Below, piece after piece: positions 6,049 through 12,938 of a DNA stretch of 12,951 bases. Each line of letters opens with the position of its first letter. The stretch's first letter is position 1. The DNA is from Anaerolineales bacterium UBA3082 (GTDB lineage Bacteria; Chloroflexota; Anaerolineae; UBA7937): positions 17,009 to 29,959 of the forward strand of contig DFBK01000086.1 of the NCBI GenBank assembly GCA_002366595.1, in the 5' to 3' direction. The position numbers were made by a program, and so were the translations under genes. Under the pieces are notes generated by a model. It searched no databases. It was not told the origin of the DNA and worked only from the letters and a program-made list of their open reading frames with translations.

Positions 6049-6100
6049 GCTGCCAGCCTGCCCTGGCGATGGCAGGCCAGGGAAGGTAACTTCTGGCAGC
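6049..6100. repeat. Hairpin repeat, copy 2 (right of SIR2 gene), with nested alternative stems
   Basis: Outer arms GCTGCCAG (6049-6056) and CTGGCAGC (6093-6100). Inside, GCCTGCC/GGCAGGC (6056-6062, 6071-6077) and CCCTGGC/GCCAGGG (6061-6067, 6076-6082) are two overlapping, mutually exclusive stems. The core 6057-6083 aligns with 3955-3983 (CCTGCCC-GG ... AGGCC-GGG-A). No T-run. Confidence 0.6.
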
Positions 6101-6138
6101 ACTGTTTAATCGTTGTTTGAAAGGCTAAGCGGTCGGAG

Positions 6139-6167
6139 TTGACAACTAGCGAATAATAGGCTATATT
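6139..6167 (+). promoter_or_regulatory. Promoter for tRNA-Gly
   Basis: -35 TTGACA (6139-6144), 17 bp spacer, -10 TATATT (6162-6167). Transcription would begin about 6174, a few bases before the tRNA 5' end. Confidence 0.85.
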
Positions 6168-6179
6168 ATAAAGCGTTGA

Positions 6180-6251
<72 letters not shown>

Positions 6252-6261
6252 CCTGTGGAGG

Positions 6262-6287
6262 AGGCCCCAGGGATGGGGCCTTTCCTT
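6262..6287 (+). terminator. Intrinsic terminator after tRNA-Gly
   Basis: AGGCCCC (6262-6268), 6-base loop, GGGGCCT (6275-6281), then TTCCTTT. It separates the tRNA from the tig operon. Confidence 0.8.
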
Positions 6288-6314
6288 TGTATGTAGCAGC
6301 CCTTCGCCCTTTTG

Positions 6315-6323
6315 TGATATAAT
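6315..6323 (+). promoter_or_regulatory. Extended -10 promoter of the tig-clpP-clpX operon
   Basis: TGATATAAT: TG (6315-6316), one base, perfect TATAAT (6318-6323). No good -35 is seen, as is usual for extended -10 promoters. The start would be about 6330, giving a very short leader that begins at the AAGGAGGT ribosome site. Confidence 0.6.
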
Positions 6324-6341
6324 ACTCTTGAAGGAGGTCTT

Positions 6342-7724
6342 TTGAAGGTAAACACAGAGAAGATGGAGAACTGTCAGGCGGTCTTGACCATCGAGGTCGA
6401 GGAGGAGCGGGTAGAGCGGTCGCTGAAGGAGGCGGCGCAACGCATATCTAAGCGGACCCGCATCCCCGGCTTTCGAGCGGGTAGGGCTCCTTATCATATC
6501 GTGGAGAGGATGGTAGGGAAAGAGGCGGTATTTGACGAGGCCCTGGAGGAGTTGGGTTCCCAGGTCTATCGTGAAGCCCTGGAGGAAAGCGAACTGGAAC
6601 CGATTGACCGGACGGAGATGGAGGTGGTGGAGAGGGAGCCTTTGACCCTCAAGATGACGGTGCCCCTCAAGCCCGAGGTGGAGTTGGGCGATTATCAGAG
6701 CATCCACGTCGAGCCCCAGGAGGTGAAGGTTGAAGAGGAGGAAATAGAGAAGGTGCTCACCGCCCTGCGAGAGGAGCGGGGAGAGTGGGTTCCCGTGGAG
6801 CGGGAGGCCCAGGAGGGCGATCTCCTCACCCTGGATGTGGAAGGGAGGGCCGACGGCGAGCGGGTGGTAGGGGCCGAGGAGCAGGAGTATATCCTCCGTT
6901 TGGGAGCCGAGGTTCCAGTGAAGGGGTTTCCGGAGTCAATCGAGGGGATGAAAGCGGGCGAGGAGCGGGAGTTCACCCTCGCCTACCCCGTGACTCACCC
7001 TCGCGACGAGTTGGCGGGCAGGAAGGTGGAGTTCCGGGTTCATCTCTTGGGCTTGAAGGGAAAAAAACTCCCTCCCCTCGATGACGAGTTCGCCAAGACG
7101 GTGGGCGATTTCGAGAGCCTCAAGGAGTTGCGAGAACGGGTAGAATCGGTGCTCCGGGCTAGGGCCGAGACCAGGGAGCGGGAACGGGTGGCGGAAGAGG
7201 TCCTCACCGCCATGACCGACCAGGCGAAGATCGCCTACCCCCCCACAGTTTTGGAGCGGCAACTCGGCTCCATGATAGAGAATTACGGCAAGGCGGTAGC
7301 GAGGCAGGGATTTACACTCTCTAGGTACCTGGAGGTTGTGGGTAAGAGCGAGGAGGAGTTGAGAGGAGAACTTCGCCCCCAGGCGGAGGAGAGGTTGAAG
7401 AAGACGTTGGTTTTCAGCAAGTTCACAGAGGAAGAAGGGATAGCCGTCGAAGAGGAAGAGGTGGACCAGGAGGTCGATGAGATTGCGGATTCCTACGGTG
7501 ACCAGGCAGAGGAGGTGAAAAAGGCCCTTCTCTCCCCGGAGCCCCAGCGCTCTATACGTTCCAGGCTTTTCAGCCAGAAAGCGTTGGAGAGGCTAGTGGA
7601 GATCGGGACGGCCACCCCGGAAGAGGAGGCTGAGGAGGAAAAGGAGGACGCCAAATTCAAGGTGTTGACCTTGGAAGATGTGGAGAAGGAGAAACAGAGT
7701 AAGAAAGGAGGCTCATCCGAATGA
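6342..7724 (+). CDS. tig: Trigger factor, ribosome-associated chaperone
   Basis: 460 residues, close to the usual ~430-450. It binds the ribosome at the exit tunnel and shields nascent chains. The N-terminal domain carries the ribosome-docking signature G-F-R-x-G-x-A-P (residues 43-50). An FKBP-type PPIase domain follows (about 150-235, starting EGDLLTLDVEG), then the long helical C-terminal arms, and an acidic/lysine-rich tail (EEEAEEEKEDAK). The start is TTG at 6342, giving the family-typical MKV beginning, with AAGGAGGT (6331-6338) 3-4 bases upstream. The ATG at 6363 would cut into the first strand. The stop overlaps the clpP start (ATGA), indicating translational coupling. The tig-clpP-clpX order is widely conserved, linking folding of new chains to their degradation. 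Confidence 0.96.
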   Translation: MKVNTEKMENCQAVLTIEVEEERVERSLKEAAQRISKRTRIPGFRAGRAPYHIVERMVGKEAVFDEALEELGSQVYREALEESELEPIDRTEMEVVEREPLTLKMTVPLKPEVELGDYQSIHVEPQEVKVEEEEIEKVLTALREERGEWVPVEREAQEGDLLTLDVEGRADGERVVGAEEQEYILRLGAEVPVKGFPESIEGMKAGEEREFTLAYPVTHPRDELAGRKVEFRVHLLGLKGKKLPPLDDEFAKTVGDFESLKELRERVESVLRARAETRERERVAEEVLTAMTDQAKIAYPPTVLERQLGSMIENYGKAVARQGFTLSRYLEVVGKSEEELRGELRPQAEERLKKTLVFSKFTEEEGIAVEEEEVDQEVDEIADSYGDQAEEVKKALLSPEPQRSIRSRLFSQKALERLVEIGTATPEEEAEEEKEDAKFKVLTLEDVEKEKQSKKGGSSE

Positions 7725-8314
7725 ACGGCTTGATTCCTATGGTCATAGAGACGACGGGGCGAGGTGAGCGAGCCTACGATATATACTCCTTGCTCCTAAA
7801 GGAGCGGATCGTCTTTTTGGGGACCCCCATAGACGATAACGTAGCCAACCTCACCATCGCCCAACTGCTGTTCTTGGACCGAGAGGATCCAGAGAAGGAG
7901 ATACACCTCTACATCAATAGCCCAGGAGGGCTCATCTACCCTGGCTTGGCCATCTACGATACGATGCAGTTACTCAGGGCTCCCATCTCCACCATCTGCG
8001 TGGGCTCCACGGCCAGTCTGGCCACGGTGCTTCTCTCGGCAGGGGCGAAGGGGAAGCGGTACGCGCTACCCAACTCCACCATCCATATGCATCCCGCGGG
8101 TGGGGGCATACGAGGGTATGCTCCCGATGTGGAGATCCAAGCCCGAGAACTCTTGCGGATGCAGAAGAAGATCCACGAGATCCTGGCCCAGCACACCGGA
8201 CAGTCGATAGAGAAGATCGCCAAGGATTTCGACCGGGATTACTATATGGATGCCCAGGGGGCGGTGGAGTACGGGATAGTGGACGAGATACTGGAGGGTA
8301 AAGAGGAGAAGTGA
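7721..8314 (+). CDS. clpP: ATP-dependent Clp protease proteolytic subunit
   Basis: 197-residue serine protease that forms the double-heptamer chamber of ClpXP. The catalytic triad is intact: S99 in V-G-S-T-A-S-L, H124 in T-I-H-M-H-P, and D173 in F-D-R-D-Y. The oxyanion-forming loop N-S-P-G-G lies at 66-70. There is little propeptide before the first conserved residues (TTGRGERAYDIYSLLLKERI). The residue after the active-site His is Pro instead of the common Gln, and the region after it reads AGGGIRGYAPD, a mild departure from the usual QPLGGFQGQATD. The gene overlaps tig by 4 bases (ATGA) and is followed after one base by clpX, so the three are one transcription unit. It acts in the cytoplasm in regulated protein turnover. 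Confidence 0.97.
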   Translation: MNGLIPMVIETTGRGERAYDIYSLLLKERIVFLGTPIDDNVANLTIAQLLFLDREDPEKEIHLYINSPGGLIYPGLAIYDTMQLLRAPISTICVGSTASLATVLLSAGAKGKRYALPNSTIHMHPAGGGIRGYAPDVEIQARELLRMQKKIHEILAQHTGQSIEKIAKDFDRDYYMDAQGAVEYGIVDEILEGKEEK

Positions 8315-8315
8315 G

Positions 8316-9584
8316 ATGGCTAGGAGGGACCTACAAACCCAATACTGCTCCTTCTGCCATCGGCGGCAGAATGAGGTAGCCCGGCTCATCGCCGGCCCAA
8401 GCGGGGTGAATATCTGTGACGAGTGTATAGATCTTTGCAAAGAGATCCTAGAGGGGGAGCCGGTCCCCTCAGCCAGGGAGGTTCCTCTACCTGCCATACT
8501 GCCTCCCAAGGAGATTTATAGACGGCTCAACCAGTACGTCATCGGGCAGGAGCGCGCCAAGCGGGTTCTCTCCGTGGCTGTCTATAACCATTACAAGCGG
8601 ATCACCAGCGGTTCCCAGGTGGATGATGTGGAACTGCAAAAGACGAACATCCTGCTCATAGGGCCTACCGGATGCGGGAAAACGCTTCTAGCCCAGACCC
8701 TGGCCAAGATCCTCGATGTCCCCTTCACCATAGCCGATGCCACCTCTCTCACGGAGGCGGGATACGTGGGGGAGGATGTGGAGAATATCCTCCTTCGCCT
8801 CATCCAAGCCGCGGATTACGACCTGGCTCGCGCCGAGAAGGGGATAGTCTATATAGATGAGATCGATAAGACGGCCCGCAAGACTGCAGACAGCCCCTCC
8901 ATCACTCGAGATGTCTCCGGCGAGGGTGTCCAGCAGGCTTTGCTCAAGATCCTTGAGGGGACGGTGGCGAATGTTCCCCCTCAAGGGGGGAGAAAGCACC
9001 CTCACCAGGAGTTCATCCCCCTCGACACCACCGACATCCTTTTCATCTGTGGCGGCGCTTTCCAAGGGCTGGATAAGATCGTGGCCGAGCGGATAGGGGG
9101 TAGAAAGCCCATCGGCTTCGTGGGAGAGGAGGAGAAGGAGAGGCGAGAACTCACCCCCGCCGAACTACTGCAAAGGGTTACCTCTGACGACCTTCTAAAG
9201 TACGGCCTCATCCCCGAGTTCGTGGGGAGGCTCCCCATGGTAGTGAGCGTGGAGCCTCTGGATAAAGAGATGCTCATCCGCATCTTGACCGAGCCCAAGA
9301 ACGCCCTAGTGAAGCAGTTCCAGAAACTCTTCGCCATGGATAAGGTGGAGTTGATCTTCACCGAGGAGGCGCTGGATGCGGCGGCCGAAAAAGCGATGGA
9401 GTACAAGATGGGGGCCCGGGGGCTGAGGACCACCATTGAAGAGGTGCTTTTGGACGCGATGTACGAGATACCTTCCCTTACCAACGTCCAACGGTGCGTC
9501 ATCACCGGGGATACCATCCTGGGCAACTCTAAGCCGGAACTCACCTTCTGGACGGAGGAGAAGGGGCTGGAGGAGATAGCCTAG
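8316..9584 (+). CDS. clpX: ATP-dependent Clp protease ATP-binding subunit ClpX
   Basis: 422-residue AAA+ unfoldase that recognises substrates, unfolds them with ATP and feeds ClpP. The N-terminal zinc finger has C11-x2-C14 and C34-x2-C37. Walker A is G116-P-T-G-C-G-K-T; Walker B is V-Y-I-D-E-I-D-K. The pore loop G-Y-V-G-E-D and the RKH loop (GRKHPHQE) are both present. The ClpP-docking IGF loop occurs in KPIGFVGE, the arginine-finger region is EFVGRLP, and sensor 2 is GARGLR. The start ATG lies one base after the clpP stop; the ribosome site (AAGAGGAGAAG) sits within the clpP 3' end. Walker A carries Cys where Ser or Val is more common; the Lys and Thr are intact. It ends the operon; no clear intrinsic terminator follows. 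Confidence 0.97.
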   Translation: MARRDLQTQYCSFCHRRQNEVARLIAGPSGVNICDECIDLCKEILEGEPVPSAREVPLPAILPPKEIYRRLNQYVIGQERAKRVLSVAVYNHYKRITSGSQVDDVELQKTNILLIGPTGCGKTLLAQTLAKILDVPFTIADATSLTEAGYVGEDVENILLRLIQAADYDLARAEKGIVYIDEIDKTARKTADSPSITRDVSGEGVQQALLKILEGTVANVPPQGGRKHPHQEFIPLDTTDILFICGGAFQGLDKIVAERIGGRKPIGFVGEEEKERRELTPAELLQRVTSDDLLKYGLIPEFVGRLPMVVSVEPLDKEMLIRILTEPKNALVKQFQKLFAMDKVELIFTEEALDAAAEKAMEYKMGARGLRTTIEEVLLDAMYEIPSLTNVQRCVITGDTILGNSKPELTFWTEEKGLEEIA

Positions 9585-9655
9585 TCTGTAAGTTGCCAAG
9601 GGGGAGGAATCGGCGGGTGGTAATCGGTTGAGATACGCAATGTTCTTTGGCACTG

Positions 9656-9682
9656 TTGGGGCGGTTTTTCCTACGGTATAGT
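9656..9682 (+). promoter_or_regulatory. Weak candidate promoter for the nuclease gene
   Basis: TATAGT (9677-9682) with TTGGGG (9656-9661) at a short 15 bp spacing. The position fits a start near 9689, just before the AGGAG ribosome site at 9695. Confidence 0.3.
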
Positions 9683-9706
9683 GAGCTGCCATCCAGGAGA
9701 AGAGAG

Positions 9707-10942
9707 GTGAGAGGAGACTATCTATTCACAAAACGGTATCTTCGACGTCTAATTGAGGGTGCCAAGGCCAAGCTGGTTGAAGAGATCCAAAACATGGACA
9801 GAGATTACTTGCTAAACGCGAGTGAGGCCGATCTTTGCGACCATTTCGTTTCCAAGTACCGTGGTGCCCCTCCGGTTCTGAGGCGTGATGAGATTTGCGT
9901 CTCCGATCATCAAGAGGTTGATGTTGACGTCAGCCAAGATTTCAGGCGAGCGATCTTTGATCGAAGCCACCCCTTTTATATAAAGGGCACTTCTGTCACT
10001 ATAGCGATACCATTTGATGGAGAAAAGGATCTATTCTATTACCAGCCCTCGACTTTCAACAATAACCCACCCCGGGGGAAGATCGTGGGTCAAGAACTAC
10101 ACCTCACTTACACGACTACGGATCACGACGCTGACTCCCTCCGGCAAGCGTACGAGCGCGATCTCGGATCTGTCGAATCATATCTACAGTGGGTTCAGAA
10201 GGATATTGAACCTTACAATGACGAGCTCCCGCAATTTGTTCAAAATGCCGTAAGGAAGAGGAAGGAGAAACTTCTGGCTGATGCGGGGTTGGTCAGTTCT
10301 CTTGGTATCCCTATACGACGGCGACCTGGAGACAGTCTAACCTTTGCGCCCCCTGAGATCAGAAGAAAGCCTGTGATACGGCGGCCGGAGGTCTCTGCCG
10401 GTCGGTTCCAGCCCGAACCTGCCCTGCCTGAAGAAGAGTACGATTACATTCTCAACGTGATTGAGAACATGGTGCTTGTGATGGAGCGAAGCCCAAAAGC
10501 ATTTGCAAAAATGGGCGAGGAAGCCTTGCGAGATCACATTTTGGTTCAACTCAACGGGCATTATGAAGGCCAAGCCACAGGAGAAACTTTCAATTATACT
10601 GGCAAGACCGACATTTTGATCCGGTACGAAGGCAAAAACGTCTTCATTGCGGAATGCAAGTTTTGGGGAGGGCCAAAAGCTCTTCTGAAAACACTCGATC
10701 AGCTGCTTGGATACACGAGTTGGCGAGACACAAAGACAGCGGTTTTGATCTTCAATCGGAAACGCAACCTTTCAGCCGTTCTTCAGAAAATCTCCGATAC
10801 CGTTCCTCAGCACCGATGTCATAAGCGTGAGCTTGGTAAACGCGGCGAGACGCACTTTAGGTACGTTTTTCACCAACCAGATGACACAAATCGAGAAGTT
10901 CTCGTGGCTGTCTTGGTGTTCGATGTACCGTCCGAGTCATAG
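9707..10942 (+). CDS. Predicted PD-(D/E)XK nuclease of unknown role
   Basis: About 411 residues. The C-terminal ~140 residues carry a restriction-endonuclease-like core: D302 in K-T-D-I-L-I, then E316-C-K318 (FIAECKFW), forming D-x13-E-x-K, followed by Q332-L-L-G-Y336, matching the QxxxY motif of RecB-type nucleases. The N-terminal and middle parts (IPFDGEKDLFYYQPST, then a long helical stretch ending near SSLGIPIRRRPGD) are conserved in similar proteins I recall, but have no assigned function. GTG at 9707 was chosen because AGGAG (9695-9699) lies 7 bases upstream; an upstream TTG at 9647 has no ribosome site. It has no methyltransferase or helicase neighbour, so it is an orphan. Codon use is less AGG/GAG-biased than clpX, suggesting acquisition. 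A defence or DNA-repair nuclease is plausible, unproven. A short moaA fragment follows directly. Confidence 0.8.
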   Translation: MRGDYLFTKRYLRRLIEGAKAKLVEEIQNMDRDYLLNASEADLCDHFVSKYRGAPPVLRRDEICVSDHQEVDVDVSQDFRRAIFDRSHPFYIKGTSVTIAIPFDGEKDLFYYQPSTFNNNPPRGKIVGQELHLTYTTTDHDADSLRQAYERDLGSVESYLQWVQKDIEPYNDELPQFVQNAVRKRKEKLLADAGLVSSLGIPIRRRPGDSLTFAPPEIRRKPVIRRPEVSAGRFQPEPALPEEEYDYILNVIENMVLVMERSPKAFAKMGEEALRDHILVQLNGHYEGQATGETFNYTGKTDILIRYEGKNVFIAECKFWGGPKALLKTLDQLLGYTSWRDTKTAVLIFNRKRNLSAVLQKISDTVPQHRCHKRELGKRGETHFRYVFHQPDDTNREVLVAVLVFDVPSES

Positions 10943-10959
10943 CACGTAATGGAGGGCTC

Positions 10960-11100
10960 ATGCCCTTTCTCGATTCCTTTGAGCGCCCCATAAGTTATCT
11001 CCGCATCTCGGTCACCGACCGGTGTAACTTCTGTTGCCTCTATTGCCGGCCTGCTGAGAGGATAGAGTTGCGCCGCTGCTCACTTGCAGAGGGAAAATGA
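10960..11100 (+). pseudogene. Truncated second copy of the moaA 5' end
   Basis: From about 10946 to 11060 the DNA closely matches 11732-11846, the ribosome site and first ~36 codons of moaA. The 46-codon frame begins MPFLDSFERPISYLRISVTD and retains all three Cys of the radical-SAM C-x3-C-x2-C motif (C-N-F-C-C-L-Y-C), with an extra Cys where intact moaA has Arg. Similarity fades after RPAE. The frame then ends at a TGA (11098-11100) that overlaps the next gene's ATG. Most differences from the intact copy are third-position C/T or C/G changes that keep the amino acid. It cannot make a functional enzyme because it lacks the rest of the barrel and the C-terminal cluster. It may be translated as a short leader peptide for the lipoprotein gene. 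Confidence 0.88.
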
Positions 11101-11672
11101 GGAAGACCAAGAGACTATGGGCTGTCACTATTTTGGGGCTTGCGTTGCTCCTGGCGAGCCTCACCCTGGCCTGTAGCCTCTTGGACCTGAGAGGGCAGTC
11201 AACGCCTAAGCATTTCGAAAATGACGAGCTCTCTTTCGATTATCCGGGAGATTGGCAGACCTTCTCGGAGATGTGGTCTACGTGGGAACCAAGTCATGAT
11301 GAAGCGTTGGATGCAGAAGAGTCAGTTGGCGTGGCAATCTCCGGGTTTTCCTGGTCTGTCAGGATCGCAAGCAAAGAGCTGCCCCCTGACACCGCTTTGA
11401 AAGATGTTTATGAACAAACTTATAAGAGGTCATGGATTAGTGAGTACGCAAAATCACATACGATCTCAGAGGGAACTACTACCGTAGATGGGGTAACGGC
11501 ATACGAAAAGGTTTACAAGCGACCTCATGGGGAGCCCTGGTATCAGATGAGAGATGTCTGGCTAGAAAAAGATGGAGCAGTTTATATCCTGTCCTGTTGG
11601 GCGCTGCCCGACAGCTTCGATGAAGCACAGGAGGAGTTCAAACTAATCATCGAAAGTTTCCATGTAAAGTAG
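11097..11672 (+). CDS. Small lipoprotein, PsbP/DcrB-like fold suspected
   Basis: 191 residues. A basic start (MRKTKR) and hydrophobic stretch end at S-L-T-L-A-C26, a lipoprotein signal with a slightly imperfect lipobox, so the mature protein is probably lipid-anchored outside the membrane. The mature part begins with a flexible segment, then F-E-N-D-E-L-S-F-D-Y-P-G-D-W, an opening often seen in PsbP-like or DcrB-like domains, and ends with F-K-L-I-I-E-S-F, again typical of them. I have no specific function. The start codon overlaps the stop of the moaA fragment (ATGA), with GAGGG just upstream, so translation may depend on that fragment. It is wedged between the two moaA copies, indicating that it arrived together with, or caused, the duplication. 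Confidence 0.8.
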   Translation: MRKTKRLWAVTILGLALLLASLTLACSLLDLRGQSTPKHFENDELSFDYPGDWQTFSEMWSTWEPSHDEALDAEESVGVAISGFSWSVRIASKELPPDTALKDVYEQTYKRSWISEYAKSHTISEGTTTVDGVTAYEKVYKRPHGEPWYQMRDVWLEKDGAVYILSCWALPDSFDEAQEEFKLIIESFHVK

Positions 11673-11745
11673 GCCTTGTAGAACGGTCAGCATAGCCCCA
11701 AAAAAGGGGGGGCGAAACCTTGATAGTTGAGGTAATGGAGGGCTT

Positions 11746-12720
11746 ATGCCCTTTCTGGATTCTTTTGAGCGCCCCATAAGTTATCTTCGCATCTCGGTCA
11801 CCGATCGGTGTAATTTCCGTTGCCTCTATTGCCGCCCTGCCGAGGGGATAAGCCTACGCCGCTCCCATGAGATCCTGCGGTTCGAGGAGATAGAGCGGGT
11901 GGCTCGAGCCGCGGCCAGCCTGGGGATAAACAAAGTGCGGCTCACCGGCGGCGAGCCCCTGGTCCGCAGAGGCGTAGTTGATCTGGTAGAGACGCTGGCC
12001 TCCATCCCCGGTATAGACGATCTCTCCATGACCACTAATGGTGCTCTTCTGGCCAAGTACGCCCAGGATTTGGCCCAGGCAGGGCTCAAGCGGGTGAACG
12101 TCAGCCTAGACAGCCTCAAAGAGGAGCGCTTCCGGGAGATAACCCGAGGTGGGAGGTTGAATGACACCCTAGCGGGGATCGATGCTGCCCGGAAGGCAGG
12201 CTTGTCGCCCATTAAGGTCAACATGGTGGTGGTGCGAGGTCTCAACGACGATGAGATCCTCGATTTCGCTCGGCTAAGCGAGGAAGGGTGGCACGTGCGG
12301 TATATCGAACTGATGCCCCTGGGGCCAGCCGTGGAGTGGAGAGGGGTATCGGTGGGGGAGATAAGAGAAGAGATCGAGAGGCATCTGGGAAGCCTGGAGC
12401 CGGCCAAGGTTGATGTGGGAGGGGGGCCGGCTCGTTATTACCGCCTTCCTGGAGCTCAGGGAACCATCGGTTTCATCGGTCCTATTAGTGAGTGCTTCTG
12501 CGAGGGGTGCAACCGATTGCGCCTCACCGCCGATGGCCGCCTCCGTCCTTGCCTCCTATCCGACGAGGAGATAGATATAAAAACCCCCTTGCGTCAAGGG
12601 GCCACTCTTGCGGATTTGCGAGAGATCCTCTCCCAGGGGGCTCATATGAAACCCCCGCGTCATCGGCTGGCAGAGAGGGTATGGCCCCAGAAGCGCACCA
12701 TGTCGGAGATTGGGGGGTAA
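11746..12720 (+). CDS. moaA: GTP 3',8-cyclase MoaA, molybdenum cofactor biosynthesis
   Basis: 324-residue radical-SAM enzyme that converts GTP to 3',8-cyclo-7,8-dihydro-GTP, the first step of molybdopterin synthesis. The N-terminal [4Fe-4S] site is C22-x3-C26-x2-C29 (DRCNFRCLYC). The SAM-binding G-G-E-P is at 68-71. The second cluster has C252-x2-C255-x13-C269, and the protein ends in the conserved double glycine (MSEIGG). Length is normal. The ribosome site GGAGG lies just before the ATG at 11746. No other mo genes are seen in the window; they may lie elsewhere. The spacer before it (11673-11745) has a small CCCC-A6-GGGG hairpin and no clear promoter, so expression may depend on read-through from upstream genes. 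Confidence 0.97.
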   Translation: MPFLDSFERPISYLRISVTDRCNFRCLYCRPAEGISLRRSHEILRFEEIERVARAAASLGINKVRLTGGEPLVRRGVVDLVETLASIPGIDDLSMTTNGALLAKYAQDLAQAGLKRVNVSLDSLKEERFREITRGGRLNDTLAGIDAARKAGLSPIKVNMVVVRGLNDDEILDFARLSEEGWHVRYIELMPLGPAVEWRGVSVGEIREEIERHLGSLEPAKVDVGGGPARYYRLPGAQGTIGFIGPISECFCEGCNRLRLTADGRLRPCLLSDEEIDIKTPLRQGATLADLREILSQGAHMKPPRHRLAERVWPQKRTMSEIGG

Positions 12721-12804
12721 GGCGTTACCAGGAGAACGGGTTTCAGCGTCCGATAGGGTATTTGGATGGAATAGGCATAGAGACCTCTCCTCTCTTGCTT
12801 ACCG

Positions 12805-12820
12805 GTGGGCTAAAGCCCAC
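12805..12820. repeat. REP-like palindrome A
   Basis: GTGGGCT (12805-12811), AA, AGCCCAC (12814-12820): a perfect 7-bp stem. It can open as a 6-bp stem with a TAAA loop. Confidence 0.7.
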
Positions 12821-12834
12821 TGCTACATTCCGTA

Positions 12835-12856
12835 GCGTTGCCCCTTAGGGCAACGC
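12835..12856. repeat. REP-like palindrome B
   Basis: GCGTTGCCC (12835-12843), loop CTTA, GGGCAACGC (12848-12856): a perfect 9-bp stem. It may serve as a factor-dependent terminator for moaA. Confidence 0.7.
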
Positions 12857-12918
12857 CTGAATCTTCGGGATCAAAGGAAGGTAGCCAGGGTAGGAAACAT
12901 TTTCTACAGAGTTAACCA

Positions 12919-12938
12919 CCCCGCAGCAAGCTGCGGGG
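12919..12938. repeat. REP-like palindrome C
   Basis: CCCCGCAGC (12919-12927), AA, GCTGCGGGG (12930-12938): a perfect 9-bp stem of a sequence type common among bacterial intergenic repeats. Confidence 0.7.

Noticed and set aside
10946..11846. Direct repeats as ends of an insertion sequence
   Set aside because: The repeats are homologous coding sequence of moaA about 115 bp long, with no transposase and no terminal inverted repeats.
12492..12848. Plus-strand frame overlapping the end of moaA
   Set aside because: Shadow of the moaA 3' end running into palindromes; no start signal.
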